Positions 1 to 9,082 of a DNA stretch of 64,000 bases are shown here, one piece after another. Within the stretch, counting starts at the first letter, position 1, and each line of letters begins with the position of its first letter. The notes below the pieces were generated by a model. The model worked only from the letters and a program-made list of their open reading frames with translations. It ran no database searches and was not told the origin of the DNA. Both the position numbers and the translations under genes were made by a program. The DNA lies in assembly GCA_016710785.1 (NCBI GenBank), contig JADJUE010000007.1, positions 1 to 64,000 on the forward strand, given 5' to 3'. This DNA is from Candidatus Epilinea brevis. GTDB taxonomy: Bacteria > Chloroflexota > Anaerolineae > Epilineales > Epilineaceae.

Positions 1-1871
1 CATCTGGGGTGCGGGCGCTGTCCGCGCCCCAGACGCCCGCCCAGCCGGAGCAGACGGTTGAGCCCCTGCGAGCCCACGCCGACCGCCGCCCACACGGGGC
101 CGCCTCCTGCTACCGCGACGCCGCGGCCACCCTGCCGGCGACGCCCCGAGCACCTTGCCGGCCACCGTCGGTACCCGCCCCCGGCACCGCCGCTCAGGAA
201 CCACCGCCAATCCGAGCGAGGCGGCGGAGACTACTGCCCAGCGAAGAACGGCCCATCATCATCCTGGACCGCTACGACGTGGAGCCCGGCGCCCCTGGCC
301 GGGCAGACCTTCCGCCTGAAGCTCAAGCTGCGCAACAAGGGCGAGCATCTGGCGGAGAATGTGCGGGTGAGCCTGGCCTCGAGCACCTTCCTGCCGGTGA
401 ACGAGGGCAGCCTGGTCTACAGCAACGCCATCGATGAGGGCGACAGCGACAGCATCGAGACCGATCTGCGCGTGGCCGCCGACGCCAAGGCGGGCAGTCA
501 TCCCATCACCGTGGGCCTGCGCTGGGACGACAGCTGGGGCGGCACCTACTCAAACGAGGTGACCATCGGCATCGAGGTGGGCGGCAGCGGCGCGGCGCGG
601 CCGATCCTGGCGGTAACCGGCACCCGCCTGCCGGGCCGGGTCGTGCCGGGCATCCCCTTCACCTGCAGCTGGACCTGCTCAACACCGGCGGCAAGGGAAG
701 CGCGGGCGGTCAACGTGGCGCCCCGCAGGGCGCCCTGGCCCTGGTCGGTGGCGCCGGTTCGCTGGTCAACATCGCTCCGGGCGCCTCGGCCACCATCACA
801 GTACGCCTGGTGGCCGCGCAGGTGCAGGTGCCGGGGGGCTACCAGCCAGACCATCGAACTGCGCTACGACTCGCCGGAAGGCGAGCATTTCCGCCGATCC
901 GCAGCCCCTCGGCCTCAGCATCTCCGGCGATGCCGCCACCGGTCCCCTGCCCTTGATCACCGCCTACCGCCTCAACGGCAAGGAGAACGCCGAGATCCAT
1001 CCCGGCGAAACCTTCAGCCTGGAGCTGGACCTGGTCAACGCCGGGGCCGGCGCGGCGCAGCAGACGCGGATGGTCCTGGGCGCGGGCGGCGCCGGGTCCG
1101 GCGCGGGCAGCGCGGCCGGCGCTTCCGCCGGAGCGGCGAGCCTGGGGTCTTCGCTCCCGTGGGCACCAACAACGTGCGCTTCCTGGACCGCATGCCCGCC
1201 GGTCAAGCCCGCACCGAGACCATGAGCCTGGTGGTGGATGGCGCGGCAAGCCGGGGTCTACACCCTGGAGGTGGGCTTCCAGTTCGTGGATGCCGACGGC
1301 GAGGCGCAGAGCGCCAGCTCGGTGGTCAGCATCCTGGTCAGCCGCAAGCTCAACCTGGTCATCAACCCCGTCCAGGTGGTCACCTCCACCCTGACCGGAC
1401 AGCCGATGTCCTTCGTCGTCGACATCGTCAACCAGGGCAGCAGCACCGTCAACCTGGGCAACGCCGAGGTGCTGACCGACGGCCACTTCGCGCTGGGCTT
1501 GACCACACCGCAGTACATCGGTCAGCTGGACGCCGCCGGCTTCACACCCTGCAGGCGGACCTCGCGCCCACGAGGGCGGCAAGGCCGAGGTGACGGTACG
1601 GGTGCATTACCAGGACGACTTCAACCGCGAGCAGACCCTGGAACGGGTCTTCCCGGTGCTGGTCGAGGCGCCAGAGAGGCGCCGGTGGATCCGGAGACCC
1701 TGCAGCCGCGCCTGGAAGAAGGCCCCCTTGGTGCTCCGGATCCTGAAAGGCCTGCTGGGCCTGGGCGCCCCGCCGAAGCTCGTCATTCCTGAGGGTCCGC
1801 CGGCCGGCGACGCGGCGACGCCGCTGGAAGCGCCGCCGGATGGGGCCATCATGATCGCACCGCAGGGCTGA
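1..1871 (+). pseudogene. Frameshifted 3' part of a CARDB/S-layer-like secreted protein
   Basis: A protein of repeated immunoglobulin-like units can be followed only by hopping between all three plus frames. IIILDRYDVEPGAP lies near 255-295, AGQTFRLKLKLRNKGEH from about 300, LQLDLLNTGGKG near 665, PGETFSLELDLVNAG near 1000, PMSFVVDIVNQGSSTVNLG near 1405, and a final piece ends at the stop 1869-1871. The repeating pattern (PG, then F-L-L-DLVN-G) is that of CARDB / COG1361 adhesion-like domains in extracellular proteins of bacteria and archaea. The first 250 bases encode a Pro/Thr-rich stretch, so the true start lies outside the window. At least five frame changes occur, too many for recent decay, and many fall in G or C runs, so base-calling error is likely. 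Such proteins often precede ABC exporters, and a MacB-like permease follows here. A different Ig-like family is possible. Confidence 0.55.
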
Positions 1872-1918
1872 CGGCCGGCGCCGGCCGCAGACTGCCGTGT
1901 TCCGGCCGTCACCGGCCG

Positions 1919-3129
1919 TTGGTCGTCCGTCTTCCGCCCGCCGCCTTCCGTCCGCCTTCCCGCTGCCGCTTCCGCCCGCTAGGACCTGCTTTCCCTATGT
2001 CTCGGTCCTCCGGCAGTTCGTCCAGCGATGAGCAGGGCAAGCTGGACCAGGCGGCCTTGGACGACATCCGCGCCCTGCCGCATGTCGTGGCCGCGACGCC
2101 CATCCTCAGCCTGCAGGGCGGGGTGGAGGTGAAGGTGGGCCAGGTGCGGGCGGACTTCGCCTGGCCGCGAGGGGTGGAGGCCAAGGCGCCGGAGCAGCTG
2201 GGCTGGAAGGTGGAGGACGGCGTGGGCTGGCCTGGCGCCGGGGCAGATGCTGGTGGGCAGGGCATCTTCGACGGCGGCGGGGGGATGCGCTTCGGCCCCG
2301 GCGGTCCGATGCAGGTCAGCGACAGCCGCGACGCCGACCCGCGCAACAAGCCGCCTGAGAAGCTGGTGGGCCGCACGGCCACCCTGAAGCTGACGAAGTC
2401 CGACGACGAGGGCAAGGAGATCGTGCGCTCGGAGCGGCTGCGCATCGTGGGGGTGCTCGAGAGCGACAACGAGAGCACCTCGGCCTACATCAGCCTGAAA
2501 GATGCCGACGACTACAACCGCTGGTTCACGGGCAAGGCCCGCAACACCCGCGACGGCTTCCAGGAAGGCCTGGTGAAGGTCGACAGCCGCGAAGCGGTGA
2601 AGGAGGTCCAGGACGCCATCAAGGGCATGGGGCTCTCCACCTTCTCGATGCAGGAGATCCTCAGCAGCATGAACCAGGTCTTCGTGATCATGCAGGCCAT
2701 CCTGGGCGGCGTGGGGGCCATCGCCCTTCTGGTAGCGGCCATCGGCATCGCCAACACCATGACCATGGCCATCTTCGAACGCACCAAGGAGATCGGCATC
2801 ATGAAGGCCCTGGGGCCACCAACAACGACGTGCTGCGCATCTTCCTGACGGAGGCGGGGCCATCGGCCTCTTGGGCGGCCTGGTGGGCACCGCGTCCGGC
2901 TGGGGGGCTGGGCAAGGTCATCGACTTCATCGTGCGCCAGTACGCCCAGTCGCAGCAGGCCCAGGGCGGCGGCTCAGCGGACCAGCCGGTGATGCATTAC
3001 GTGATCTCGCCGCTGTGGCTGCTGGGCTTCGCCCTCTGCTTCGCTACCTTGATCGGCCTGATGAGCGGCGCCTATCCCGCCTTGCGCGCCGCCAGCATGA
3101 AGCCGCTGAAGGCCTTGCGCACCGATTGA
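1919..3129 (+). pseudogene. ABC transporter permease, MacB/FtsX type, truncated and frameshifted
   Basis: The segment 1997-2810 reads as the extracytoplasmic MacB-like core domain (residues such as ALDDIRALPHVVAATPILSL and RTATLKLTKSDDEGKEIV). A membrane helix follows (QAILGGVGAIALLVAAIGIAN), then the FtsX signature around MTMAIFERTKEIGIMKALG. The C-terminal part continues in another frame from about 2830 (LRIFLTEAG, GKVIDFIVRQYAQ) to the stop at 3127-3129, with further helices and the typical ending AYPALRAASMKPLKALRTD. One G is missing near 2813, one near 2857 and one is extra near 2905, all in G runs. The N-terminal membrane helix of the family is not found upstream in any frame, so the gene is 5'-truncated or damaged by assembly. 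No ATP-binding partner is in the window. Family members export peptides, lipoproteins or drugs; the substrate here is unknown. Confidence 0.7.
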
Positions 3130-3154
3130 ACCGACCTCGCGAAAGGACTTCTCC

Positions 3155-3577
3155 ATGTCGCAACTGAAGACCGTCCCCAACGACGCCAGCGTGGACGCCT
3201 TCCTCGCCGGCGTGGACGGGCGCCGGCAGCAGGACTGCCTGACCTTGATGGATCTCATGCGCGAGGCGACGGGCGAGGAGCCGCGCATGTGGGGTGAGGC
3301 CATCGTCGGCTTCGGCAGCTACCGTTACCGCTACGCCAGCGGCCGCGAGGGCGACTGGTTCCTGGCCGGCTTCTCGCCCCGCAAGCAGAACCTGACGCTG
3401 TACCTCATGGGCGGATTCCAGGGCTACCCCGAGCTGTTGGCCGCCCTGGGCAGGCACAGCACCGGGCAATCCTGCCTCTACGTCAAGTCTTTGGCGGACG
3501 TGGACATGGACCGACTGCGCGCGCTGGTGCAGGCCTCGGTGGCTCACATGCGCGCGGCCTACCCGACGACGGCATGA
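3155..3577 (+). CDS. DUF1801 family protein
   Basis: 140 residues, intact. Central residues EEPRMWGEAIVGFGSYRYRY followed by FLAGFSPRKQNLTLYLMGGF are characteristic of the DUF1801 (YdhG/iron-chaperone-like) fold, a small soluble cytoplasmic domain of unsettled function related to frataxin-like CyaY folds. A GAAAGGA Shine-Dalgarno lies just before the ATG. The stop codon overlaps the ATG of the following VOC gene (ATGA at 3574-3577), so the two are translationally coupled. Family assignment is good; biochemical function is not known. Confidence 0.8.
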   Translation: MSQLKTVPNDASVDAFLAGVDGRRQQDCLTLMDLMREATGEEPRMWGEAIVGFGSYRYRYASGREGDWFLAGFSPRKQNLTLYLMGGFQGYPELLAALGRHSTGQSCLYVKSLADVDMDRLRALVQASVAHMRAAYPTTA

Positions 3578-4062
3578 GCGCGCCCGCCATCGACCCGCGC
3601 GTCGACATCGGCCACGTCCACCTGAAGGTGGCGGATCTGGACCGCGCCCTGGCCTTCTACCAGGGCGTGCTGGGCTTCGCCTTGACCCAGCGCATGGGGA
3701 CGCGGGGCCGCCTTCCTCAGCGCCGGCGGCTACCACCACCACATTGGATTGAACACCTGGGAGAGCGCCGGTGGCTCGCCGCCGCCCCAGGGCAGCACGG
3801 GGCTCTACCACCTGGCCATCCGCTATCCGGATCGCCCCAGCCTGGCCGACGCGCTGCGGCGGCTCCTGGCCGCCGGCGTCCCCCTGGAAGGCGCTTCCGA
3901 CCATGGGGTCAGCGAGGCCCTCTACCTGCGGGATCCGGACGGCAACGGCGTGGAGCTGTACCGCGACCGCCCGGTCGCCGACTGGCCCCGCGATGCCTCA
4001 GGCGAACTGATGATGGTGTCGGACGCGCTGGATCTGCGGCGCTGCTGGCGGAGGCGCAGTAG
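3574..4062 (+). CDS. VOC (glyoxalase/dioxygenase-like) protein with two compensating frameshifts
   Basis: The N-terminus (HVHLKVADLDRALAFYQGVL) is the classic first beta-alpha-beta-beta-beta unit of vicinal oxygen chelate proteins, with a metal-ligand His at the start. About 45 codons in, an extra C near 3706 moves the frame, and the homology continues in the next frame (GLYHLAIRYPDRPSLADALRRL, then LYLRDPDGNGVELYRDRP, the typical Glu metal ligand). A missing base near 4029 restores the original frame, which ends LLAEAQ at 4060-4062. The net length is about 162 residues, shorter than the two-module catechol-2,3-dioxygenase relatives but plausible for a VOC protein. Because insertion and deletion cancel and the ending is sensible, sequencing error is more likely than a dead gene. 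It is coupled to the DUF1801 gene by an ATGA overlap. Substrate unknown. Confidence 0.7.
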   Translation: MSAPAIDPRVDIGHVHLKVADLDRALAFYQGVLGFALTQRMGTRGRLPQRRRLPPPHWIEHLGERRWLAAAPGQHGALPPGHPLSGSPQPGRRAAAAPGRRRPPGRRFRPWGQRGPLPAGSGRQRRGAVPRPPGRRLAPRCLRRTDDGVGRAGSAALLAEAQ

Positions 4063-6372
4063 GGGCACCGGCGTATCCGTCGGTGGCGCCGGGGTGGCGG
4101 TGGCGGGCGCCGGGGTATCCGTGACGGTGGGCTGGGTGGTGGCGGTGGGCACAGCCGTCGCCGTGTCCGTGGGGCTGGGAATGGCCGTCGCGGTGTCGGT
4201 GGGCAGTGGGGTTGGGGTGGACGTCGCCGTCGCGGTGGGTGAAGGCGTGAGGGTGGCGGTGGACGTCGCCGTAGCGGTGGGTGAAGGCGTGAAGGTCGCC
4301 GTCGCGGTGGCGGTGGGCGTCGCGGTCGCCGTGGGCGAGGGCGTGATGGTGGCCGTCGCGGTCGCCGTCGCCGTGGGCGAAGGCGTGATCGTCGGCGTGG
4401 GGGTGATGGTGGGTGTCGGGGTGGGGGTATGGGTGGGCCGGTAGGGCACGCCGGGGCAGCGGGCCTCGTAGAAGATGGGCGCGAAGCCGAAGCTGTCGTC
4501 CAGGATGGGAAAGCCGGTGGAGGCCGCGGATTCGTCGCCGGGCACCTGCTCGCCCAACAAGGTTCCGCTGCGTTCGATGGTCACCACACCCAGGCCCACG
4601 GCATTGGCCTGCCCCAGACCGCTGGCGGATTCATGTTCCCAGTAGACGGCGCTGACCACGGCCGAGCCCTTGAAGCCTTGGGGCAGGGTGCCGCGCTGGT
4701 CCAGGTTGAGGTAGGTCACCTGTTGGCTGCTCAGCTTCTCGCATTCGTAGTCGAGAAGCCCGTTCTGGTCGAAGACGAAGATGGCGAAGTCGGTGAAGCC
4801 CGGACGGGCCACCAGGTTCTGCACCGCCAGCTCGCTGGTCAGACCGCTGTAGAAGCGGTCCTTGTTGAAGGAGGGGATGCCGATGACCCCTACGCAGCCC
4901 GGGCCGGGACAGCGGCAGCATTCGCGCGGCGGCCCCACCTGCCAGTCGAAGGCCTCCACCTCCGGCAGCAGGTTGTAGGCCACGGCCTCCACGGTCTCGG
5001 TGCGCGCGGGGTCGCTGTACTTGAGGAGCACCATCACGGCCTGGATGTCGGCGGGATCGATGGGCGGGCTGCCGGGCTTGAAGTAGCCCTGGCTCTCCAC
5101 CCGCACCGAGCCGGTCCAGTTGCCGGGCAGGTTGGCCAGGACGGGCAGGAAGAAGGTCTGCGAGCCGCGGGGGCAGATCCAGTCCACCACCACGGCGTCG
5201 ATGTCCCCGCCGCGGTCCATGAAGTACACCTTGACCTTGGCGGCGTAGACCGGGTTCAGGTTCATCACCTGCACCGAGGCGTCCCAGCCCTGGTACGCGC
5301 TGTAGGACAGAGGGCCGTAGGCTACCTGACTGCCGCTCTTGAAGCTGGGCGGTCCGCCGGGGCCGAAGTTGAGCTCCACCGGCACGGAGCTGTAGCTGGT
5401 GAGAATGTCCCGCCCGGCGGTGTCGACGACGACGGCCAGGGGCTCGGATCCGCGGATCCAGGCGGAGCCCTGCCAGCCGGGGCCGATGCAGTCGGCGGCG
5501 TCATAGGCGTAGGTCTCGCCGGGGGCCAGCTGCAGGATGTCGCAGATGCGGTCACGCAGGCAGTCGTCCTGGCGCCGGAACCAGATCTCGACGGAGCTGC
5601 ATTCCAGGCCGGCGTTCTGGATGTAGAGCCAACTGCTCAGGTCGGCCCAGTCACCGATGAGGTAGGGCGCGTAGTAGGCGTAGCCGCCGAAGACGGGATC
5701 GTTCTGGCCCAGCATGTAGCCGGTCAAGCCGCTGTAGGAGGCCACCACCTCGGCGCCGGGGGTCACGTCGCCGGGGCAGCGGCGCAGCACCTCGATGCCC
5801 AAGGGCGAGCCCCAGGCCAGGCGCATGGGGATGCCGGCGTAGTCGCCGCCCTCGGTGTAGGCCTTCTTGAAGCGGCGGTAGTCGTTGTTGTCGTCCACGG
5901 CCTGCAGCAGCAGGCGCTCGCACATGTAATCGGCCACCACGTCGTCGAAGCCCAGTTTCACGGCCAGGCCCAGCTCGCCCAGCTGCCGCGCGGTGAAGCT
6001 GAAGGCGACGCCGCTGCGGGCGCCCACGGGGATCTGCGCGCTCTGGAAGTTCCACGCCGAGCCGGGCTTGAGCAGGCCGGAGCATTCCACCTTGAGCGGC
6101 CCGGCGGCTTGCGGCGGACAGGCGCCGGTGTCGCCCCATACGAGCAGGATGACCTTGCTGGGGTGCTCCCCCAGGTTCTGGGCCTCGATGACGGTCTGGC
6201 AGCTCAGGTCGCGGCCCAGGGTGCCCAGCACGGGCAGGTGCACGCTGCGGCCGAGGCCGCCGGCGGCCTCGACGCGATGCGGGCGCAGGGCGATGATGGC
6301 GGCGAGGGCGAGGGCGAGGGCGAAGGCCGGGACGCGCGTCGGCGGCCCGGCACGACGGTGGCCGGCCGTCAT
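3922..6372 (-). CDS. Large secreted protein with C-terminal Thr/Pro-repeat tail
   Basis: The chosen start (6370-6372) gives MTAGHRRAG followed by a hydrophobic export signal (FALALALAAIIAL). A longer start at 6453 would put 27 unlikely residues before the signal. After the signal comes the short motif HLPVLGTLGRD, then about 600 residues of repeated beta-rich units with regularly placed Cys and Trp, for example SWLYIQNAGLECSSVEIWF, ASVQVMNLNPVYAAKVKVYF and SELAVQNLVARPGFTDFAIF. These alternate as about four related modules. The last 140 residues are a low-complexity Thr/Pro/Ala tail. The in-frame stop is at 3922, inside the convergent VOC gene. If the missing base near 4029 is restored the protein would stop near 3997 instead. 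No named domain is recognised; a cell-surface role is inferred from the signal and linker. Confidence 0.65.
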   Translation of the reverse strand: MTAGHRRAGPPTRVPAFALALALAAIIALRPHRVEAAGGLGRSVHLPVLGTLGRDLSCQTVIEAQNLGEHPSKVILLVWGDTGACPPQAAGPLKVECSGLLKPGSAWNFQSAQIPVGARSGVAFSFTARQLGELGLAVKLGFDDVVADYMCERLLLQAVDDNNDYRRFKKAYTEGGDYAGIPMRLAWGSPLGIEVLRRCPGDVTPGAEVVASYSGLTGYMLGQNDPVFGGYAYYAPYLIGDWADLSSWLYIQNAGLECSSVEIWFRRQDDCLRDRICDILQLAPGETYAYDAADCIGPGWQGSAWIRGSEPLAVVVDTAGRDILTSYSSVPVELNFGPGGPPSFKSGSQVAYGPLSYSAYQGWDASVQVMNLNPVYAAKVKVYFMDRGGDIDAVVVDWICPRGSQTFFLPVLANLPGNWTGSVRVESQGYFKPGSPPIDPADIQAVMVLLKYSDPARTETVEAVAYNLLPEVEAFDWQVGPPRECCRCPGPGCVGVIGIPSFNKDRFYSGLTSELAVQNLVARPGFTDFAIFVFDQNGLLDYECEKLSSQQVTYLNLDQRGTLPQGFKGSAVVSAVYWEHESASGLGQANAVGLGVVTIERSGTLLGEQVPGDESAASTGFPILDDSFGFAPIFYEARCPGVPYRPTHTPTPTPTITPTPTITPSPTATATATATITPSPTATATPTATATATFTPSPTATATSTATLTPSPTATATSTPTPLPTDTATAIPSPTDTATAVPTATTQPTVTDTPAPATATPAPPTDTPVPLLRLRQQRRRSSASDTIISSPEASRGQSATGRSRYSSTPLPSGSRR
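4068..4440 (-). repeat. Low-complexity Thr/Pro/Ala codon repeats
   Basis: This stretch encodes the C-terminal tail of the large secreted protein on the minus strand. Units such as TPTPTPTIT and SPTATATAT alternate in imperfect 6-, 12- and 18-base periods. On the plus strand it also reads open as Val/Gly repeats, which is a by-product of the composition. Similar but shorter linkers occur in the other secreted proteins of this window. Confidence 0.85.
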
Positions 6373-6731
6373 CCAGCGGGCGCCGTCGGCGGATGGCGCC
6401 GGCCGGTCGCTGATCGGTGGGCAGCCGCAAGCCTGCCCGGCGCCGAGGCGCACGAGCAGGGCGGACGAGCCGCTATCCGGGCCGCCCGGGAGACGATGGG
6501 GGGACGGCGGAGGGGGGAAAGTTCATGCCAATAGGGAACGGGCCAGACGAATGCCGGGCAGCGGCCATGGGACAGGCGTGGCTGCTCTCGGATGCATGAG
6601 AACGTGGACCGGTGGTGATCTGCTACGGTGGATCGGGGTCGCCGGGCCCCCGCAGATGGCGGCTGGCGCGGGCGGGGTCCTATACTTGGTCTGCGCCATT
6701 GGCGCCGAGCCAGCAAGGAGGAGGATCTACC
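6373..6731. other. Intergenic region between divergent genes
   Basis: About 360 bases separate the divergent starts at 6372 (minus) and 6732 (plus). A TATACT hexamer at 6681-6686 could be the -10 box for the plus-strand gene, but no convincing -35 lies 16-18 bases upstream. No RNA gene or conserved ORF is seen. Confidence 0.4.
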
Positions 6732-7097
6732 ATGTCGCATTATTACGTGAACCGCGGGGCGGTGTTGAGCGGGCGCGGTTCGATCCACGGGACGGACGGC
6801 GAGACTGTCTCCTGCAACTACCGGCTGCAGCGGCAGGAGAAGGTCGAACGGGCGTTCCCCTTGGGTGCCCGGGATCCGGGTGACCGCCCGCTGGGCGTCT
6901 ATGAATGGCAACAGGAAACCCGGAGCCAGTTCAACGGCACGCCGCCCGCATGGTTGAAGGGCCAGACCGATCTGAGCCTGGAGCTGACCGATGGACGGCG
7001 GCTGCCGGTCGTCATCAAGGCCAGCCAGCCTGGAGGGGCGGTGGAGTACGCGCTCACGGACGGTGGCTTGGAGATGCTGACGAACGCTCCGGAGTAG
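6732..7097 (+). CDS. Small unknown soluble protein
   Basis: 121 residues. The start is fixed by an excellent Shine-Dalgarno (AAGGAGGAGG) a few bases before the ATG; the longer upstream frame has no such site. The sequence begins MSHYYVNRGAVLSGRGSIHG and has no signal peptide or membrane helix. It contains alternating beta-like segments (TDLSLELTDGRRLPVVIKAS, then VEYALTDGGLEM) and is predicted cytoplasmic and beta-rich. I do not recognise the family. It stands alone between the secreted repeat protein and the palindrome region, and its strong ribosome site suggests it is well expressed. Confidence 0.7.
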   Translation: MSHYYVNRGAVLSGRGSIHGTDGETVSCNYRLQRQEKVERAFPLGARDPGDRPLGVYEWQQETRSQFNGTPPAWLKGQTDLSLELTDGRRLPVVIKASQPGGAVEYALTDGGLEMLTNAPE

Positions 7098-7157
7098 CAG
7101 CGGCGCCGCCAAAAAGTCTCCGAGGGCCTCGCGTTCGCGACCCGACGAGCGGTCGAT

Positions 7158-7245
7158 CAAGTACGCTAGCGTACTTGCCCCCTGGAGCAAAGGCAATTGA
7201 CCCCAAAAGTCCCGGTAAAGCTGACCAAGTACGCTAGCGTACTTG
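7158..7245. repeat. Two copies of a perfect 20-bp palindrome
   Basis: CAAGTACGCTAGCGTACTTG occurs at 7158-7177 and again, identically, at 7226-7245. Each copy is its own reverse complement and the copies are 68 bases apart. The second lies inside the first 20 codons of the annotated start of the beta-helix gene. A perfect duplicated dyad looks like a pair of operator sites for a dimeric regulator; the alternative is a dispersed repeat element. No T-run follows, so it is not an intrinsic terminator. Confidence 0.75.
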
Positions 7246-8975
7246 CTCGGCTGCTCGTGGTGAACCTGCGACCGAGACGCCGTTCACGGCGTGGTGCAGG
7301 CCGTGGGACGACGCTGTTTGCGCTGGCGGTGCCGGTCTTGGTCGTCGGGATTGCCTGGCGATGCGACCTTTCAATCGTCGCCCATGGTGCCGCGTGGTCG
7401 GAGCAACCGGCTACCGAGTCGGTCAAGGGCAAGATTCCCGCCGAACCGGCGACAGCGGCCGGCGGCGACGAAGAGCTGGCGCAGCACATCCTCCTGCCGG
7501 GCTTGCTGCGCGGTGGGAGCTTCCTCGGCGGGCCGGCGGCGTCGCCCAGCCCGGCGGCTTCGTCGGTTCCCAGCGCATCGGCCTCACCGACTGCGGTCGA
7601 GCACCCTGAGCCCACTCCCTCGCCCTCTTCCCCGCCGCCCTTCGTGCCGGCGGCGGAGTTCTTCGTCGCGGCAGCGGCGAGCGGATCCGGGGATGGCTCC
7701 CTGGAGCGACCGTGGACCTTGCAGCAGGCGCTCAGTCAGCCAGCGTCGCTGAAGGCGGGCGGCCTGGTGTGGCTGCGCGGAGGTACCTATGCGGCCACCT
7801 GGAAGACGGATCCCTCGCTGGGGCGCATCTCCTTCAGCTGCGGCACGCATGGCACGGCGGAGGCCCCGATCGTCTTCCGCAACTACCGGGATGAGCGCGT
7901 CACCATCGACGGCGAGGCCAACGAGGTGGTGCTGTTCGCCCAGGACTGCAGCTTCACGTGGTTCTGGGGCCTGGAGCTGATGAGCTCCGCGCCGGTGCGC
8001 ACGCCGTCGCGGTCCTACATCTACGGCACGGCGCCCGACCTCAAGTTCATCAACATGTTCCTGCACGACATGGCGGACGGCATCGACCTGTGGACGACGG
8101 CCACGAACGCCGAACTCTACGGCTCGCTGGTGTACCACAACGGCTGGGACGAGACGAACGGGGGCCACGGGCACGGCATCTACACCCAGAACAAGACGGG
8201 CGTCAAGCGTATCCAGGACAACATCTTCTTCAGCCAGTACGGCTACAACATCAAGGTCTGGTCCACCAACCAGTTCGTCGACAACTTCGTGCTGGAGGGC
8301 AACATCGTCTTCAACGGCGGCTCGCTCTCGGAATATGCCAGCCGCAAGTTCAACTTCTTCGTCGTGGGCAACAACCCCGCCGCGCCGGCCCGCAACCTGG
8401 TGGTGCGGCGCAACTACACCTACGCGGGCAATACCACCACCACCCCGGCCTGCAACGCCTTCGGCCCCAACTACGGCGCCACGGATCTGATCCTGGAGGA
8501 CAACTATCTGCTGGGGCAGTTCCGGGTCGGCGGGCCCTACGTCAACTGCTCGATCAGGCGCAACCACATCCTGGGCGGCACGGCCTTGGGGTTCATCACG
8601 GGCACGGGCTTCGACAGGGCCGATTATCCGGACAACGTCTACGCCCAAGAGCTGCCGACCTCCGGCGCGGAGGTCTTCGTGCTGCCCAACGTCTACGAAC
8701 CGGGCCGCGCGAACGTCGCCATCTACAACTGGGGCGGCGCCGACACGGTGGACGTCGCGGCCGACACGCTGGGCCTGGCGACCGGCGACCGCTACCAGCT
8801 CATCCACGCGATGGACCCCTTCAACGACATCATCACCCGCAGCTATGACGGCGGGGGGACGATCCCGGTGCCGATGACCGGGCATACCTTCGCCCAGGCC
8901 ATCGGGTCGAGCAAGAGCCCGGTGTCGCAGTTCCCCCGGTTCGGGGCCTTTGTGGTCCGGCGGCTGGGGCGGTGA
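7197..8975 (+). CDS. Secreted right-handed beta-helix protein
   Basis: 592 residues from the ATG at 7197. An alternative GTG at 7257, beyond the second palindrome, is equally possible because neither has a clear ribosome site. The N-terminus holds basic residues and a hydrophobic export segment (TTLFALAVPVLVVGIAW). Next come the motif HILLPGLLRGG, a Pro/Ser/Ala linker, then a parallel beta-helix domain from about residue 155. It opens like pectate-lyase-fold proteins (FFVAAAASGSGDGSLERPWTL, then GGLVWLRGGTY) and continues with ladder segments such as NLVVRRNYTY, LILEDNYLL and CSIRRNHIL. It may bind or cleave a polysaccharide. No catalytic residues could be identified, so enzymatic function is not claimed. 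Confidence 0.75.
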   Translation: MTPKVPVKLTKYASVLARLLVVNLRPRRRSRRGAGRGTTLFALAVPVLVVGIAWRCDLSIVAHGAAWSEQPATESVKGKIPAEPATAAGGDEELAQHILLPGLLRGGSFLGGPAASPSPAASSVPSASASPTAVEHPEPTPSPSSPPPFVPAAEFFVAAAASGSGDGSLERPWTLQQALSQPASLKAGGLVWLRGGTYAATWKTDPSLGRISFSCGTHGTAEAPIVFRNYRDERVTIDGEANEVVLFAQDCSFTWFWGLELMSSAPVRTPSRSYIYGTAPDLKFINMFLHDMADGIDLWTTATNAELYGSLVYHNGWDETNGGHGHGIYTQNKTGVKRIQDNIFFSQYGYNIKVWSTNQFVDNFVLEGNIVFNGGSLSEYASRKFNFFVVGNNPAAPARNLVVRRNYTYAGNTTTTPACNAFGPNYGATDLILEDNYLLGQFRVGGPYVNCSIRRNHILGGTALGFITGTGFDRADYPDNVYAQELPTSGAEVFVLPNVYEPGRANVAIYNWGGADTVDVAADTLGLATGDRYQLIHAMDPFNDIITRSYDGGGTIPVPMTGHTFAQAIGSSKSPVSQFPRFGAFVVRRLGR

Positions 8976-9021
8976 TGTCGGGTAGATGTGTCTACCTGTG
9001 AGCCCCTCCAACACCCTCTTC

Positions 9022-9044
9022 GACAACGTCAGCTACACGTTGTC
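9022..9044. terminator. Hairpin downstream of beta-helix gene
   Basis: An 8-bp perfect stem (GACAACGT / ACGTTGTC) around a 7-base loop lies about 45 bases after the beta-helix stop and before the convergent gene end. There is no T-run, so terminator function is only suggested by position. Confidence 0.35.
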
Positions 9045-9082
9045 TAGCAGGGCTCTGTCAAGAGTCCAGTAGGTCTGTCACA

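Noticed and set aside
839..1582. Minus-strand open frame across the CARDB region
   Set aside because: The plus strand carries recognisable Ig-like repeats; the minus frame has no homology.
3574..4062. Programmed frameshift in the VOC gene
   Set aside because: No slippery heptamer or downstream stem at the site, and similar indels occur in the neighbouring genes.
4068..4440. Possible CRISPR array
   Set aside because: The repeats have short variable periods, encode a Thr/Pro tail and have no unique spacers of constant length.
4429..6534. Long plus-strand open frame opposite the secreted repeat protein
   Set aside because: It is antisense to a clearly coded gene, Val/Gly/Ala/His-rich and without start context; an effect of high GC.
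7158..7177. Intrinsic terminator for the small unknown gene
   Set aside because: The dyad is perfect and duplicated but no T-run follows either copy.
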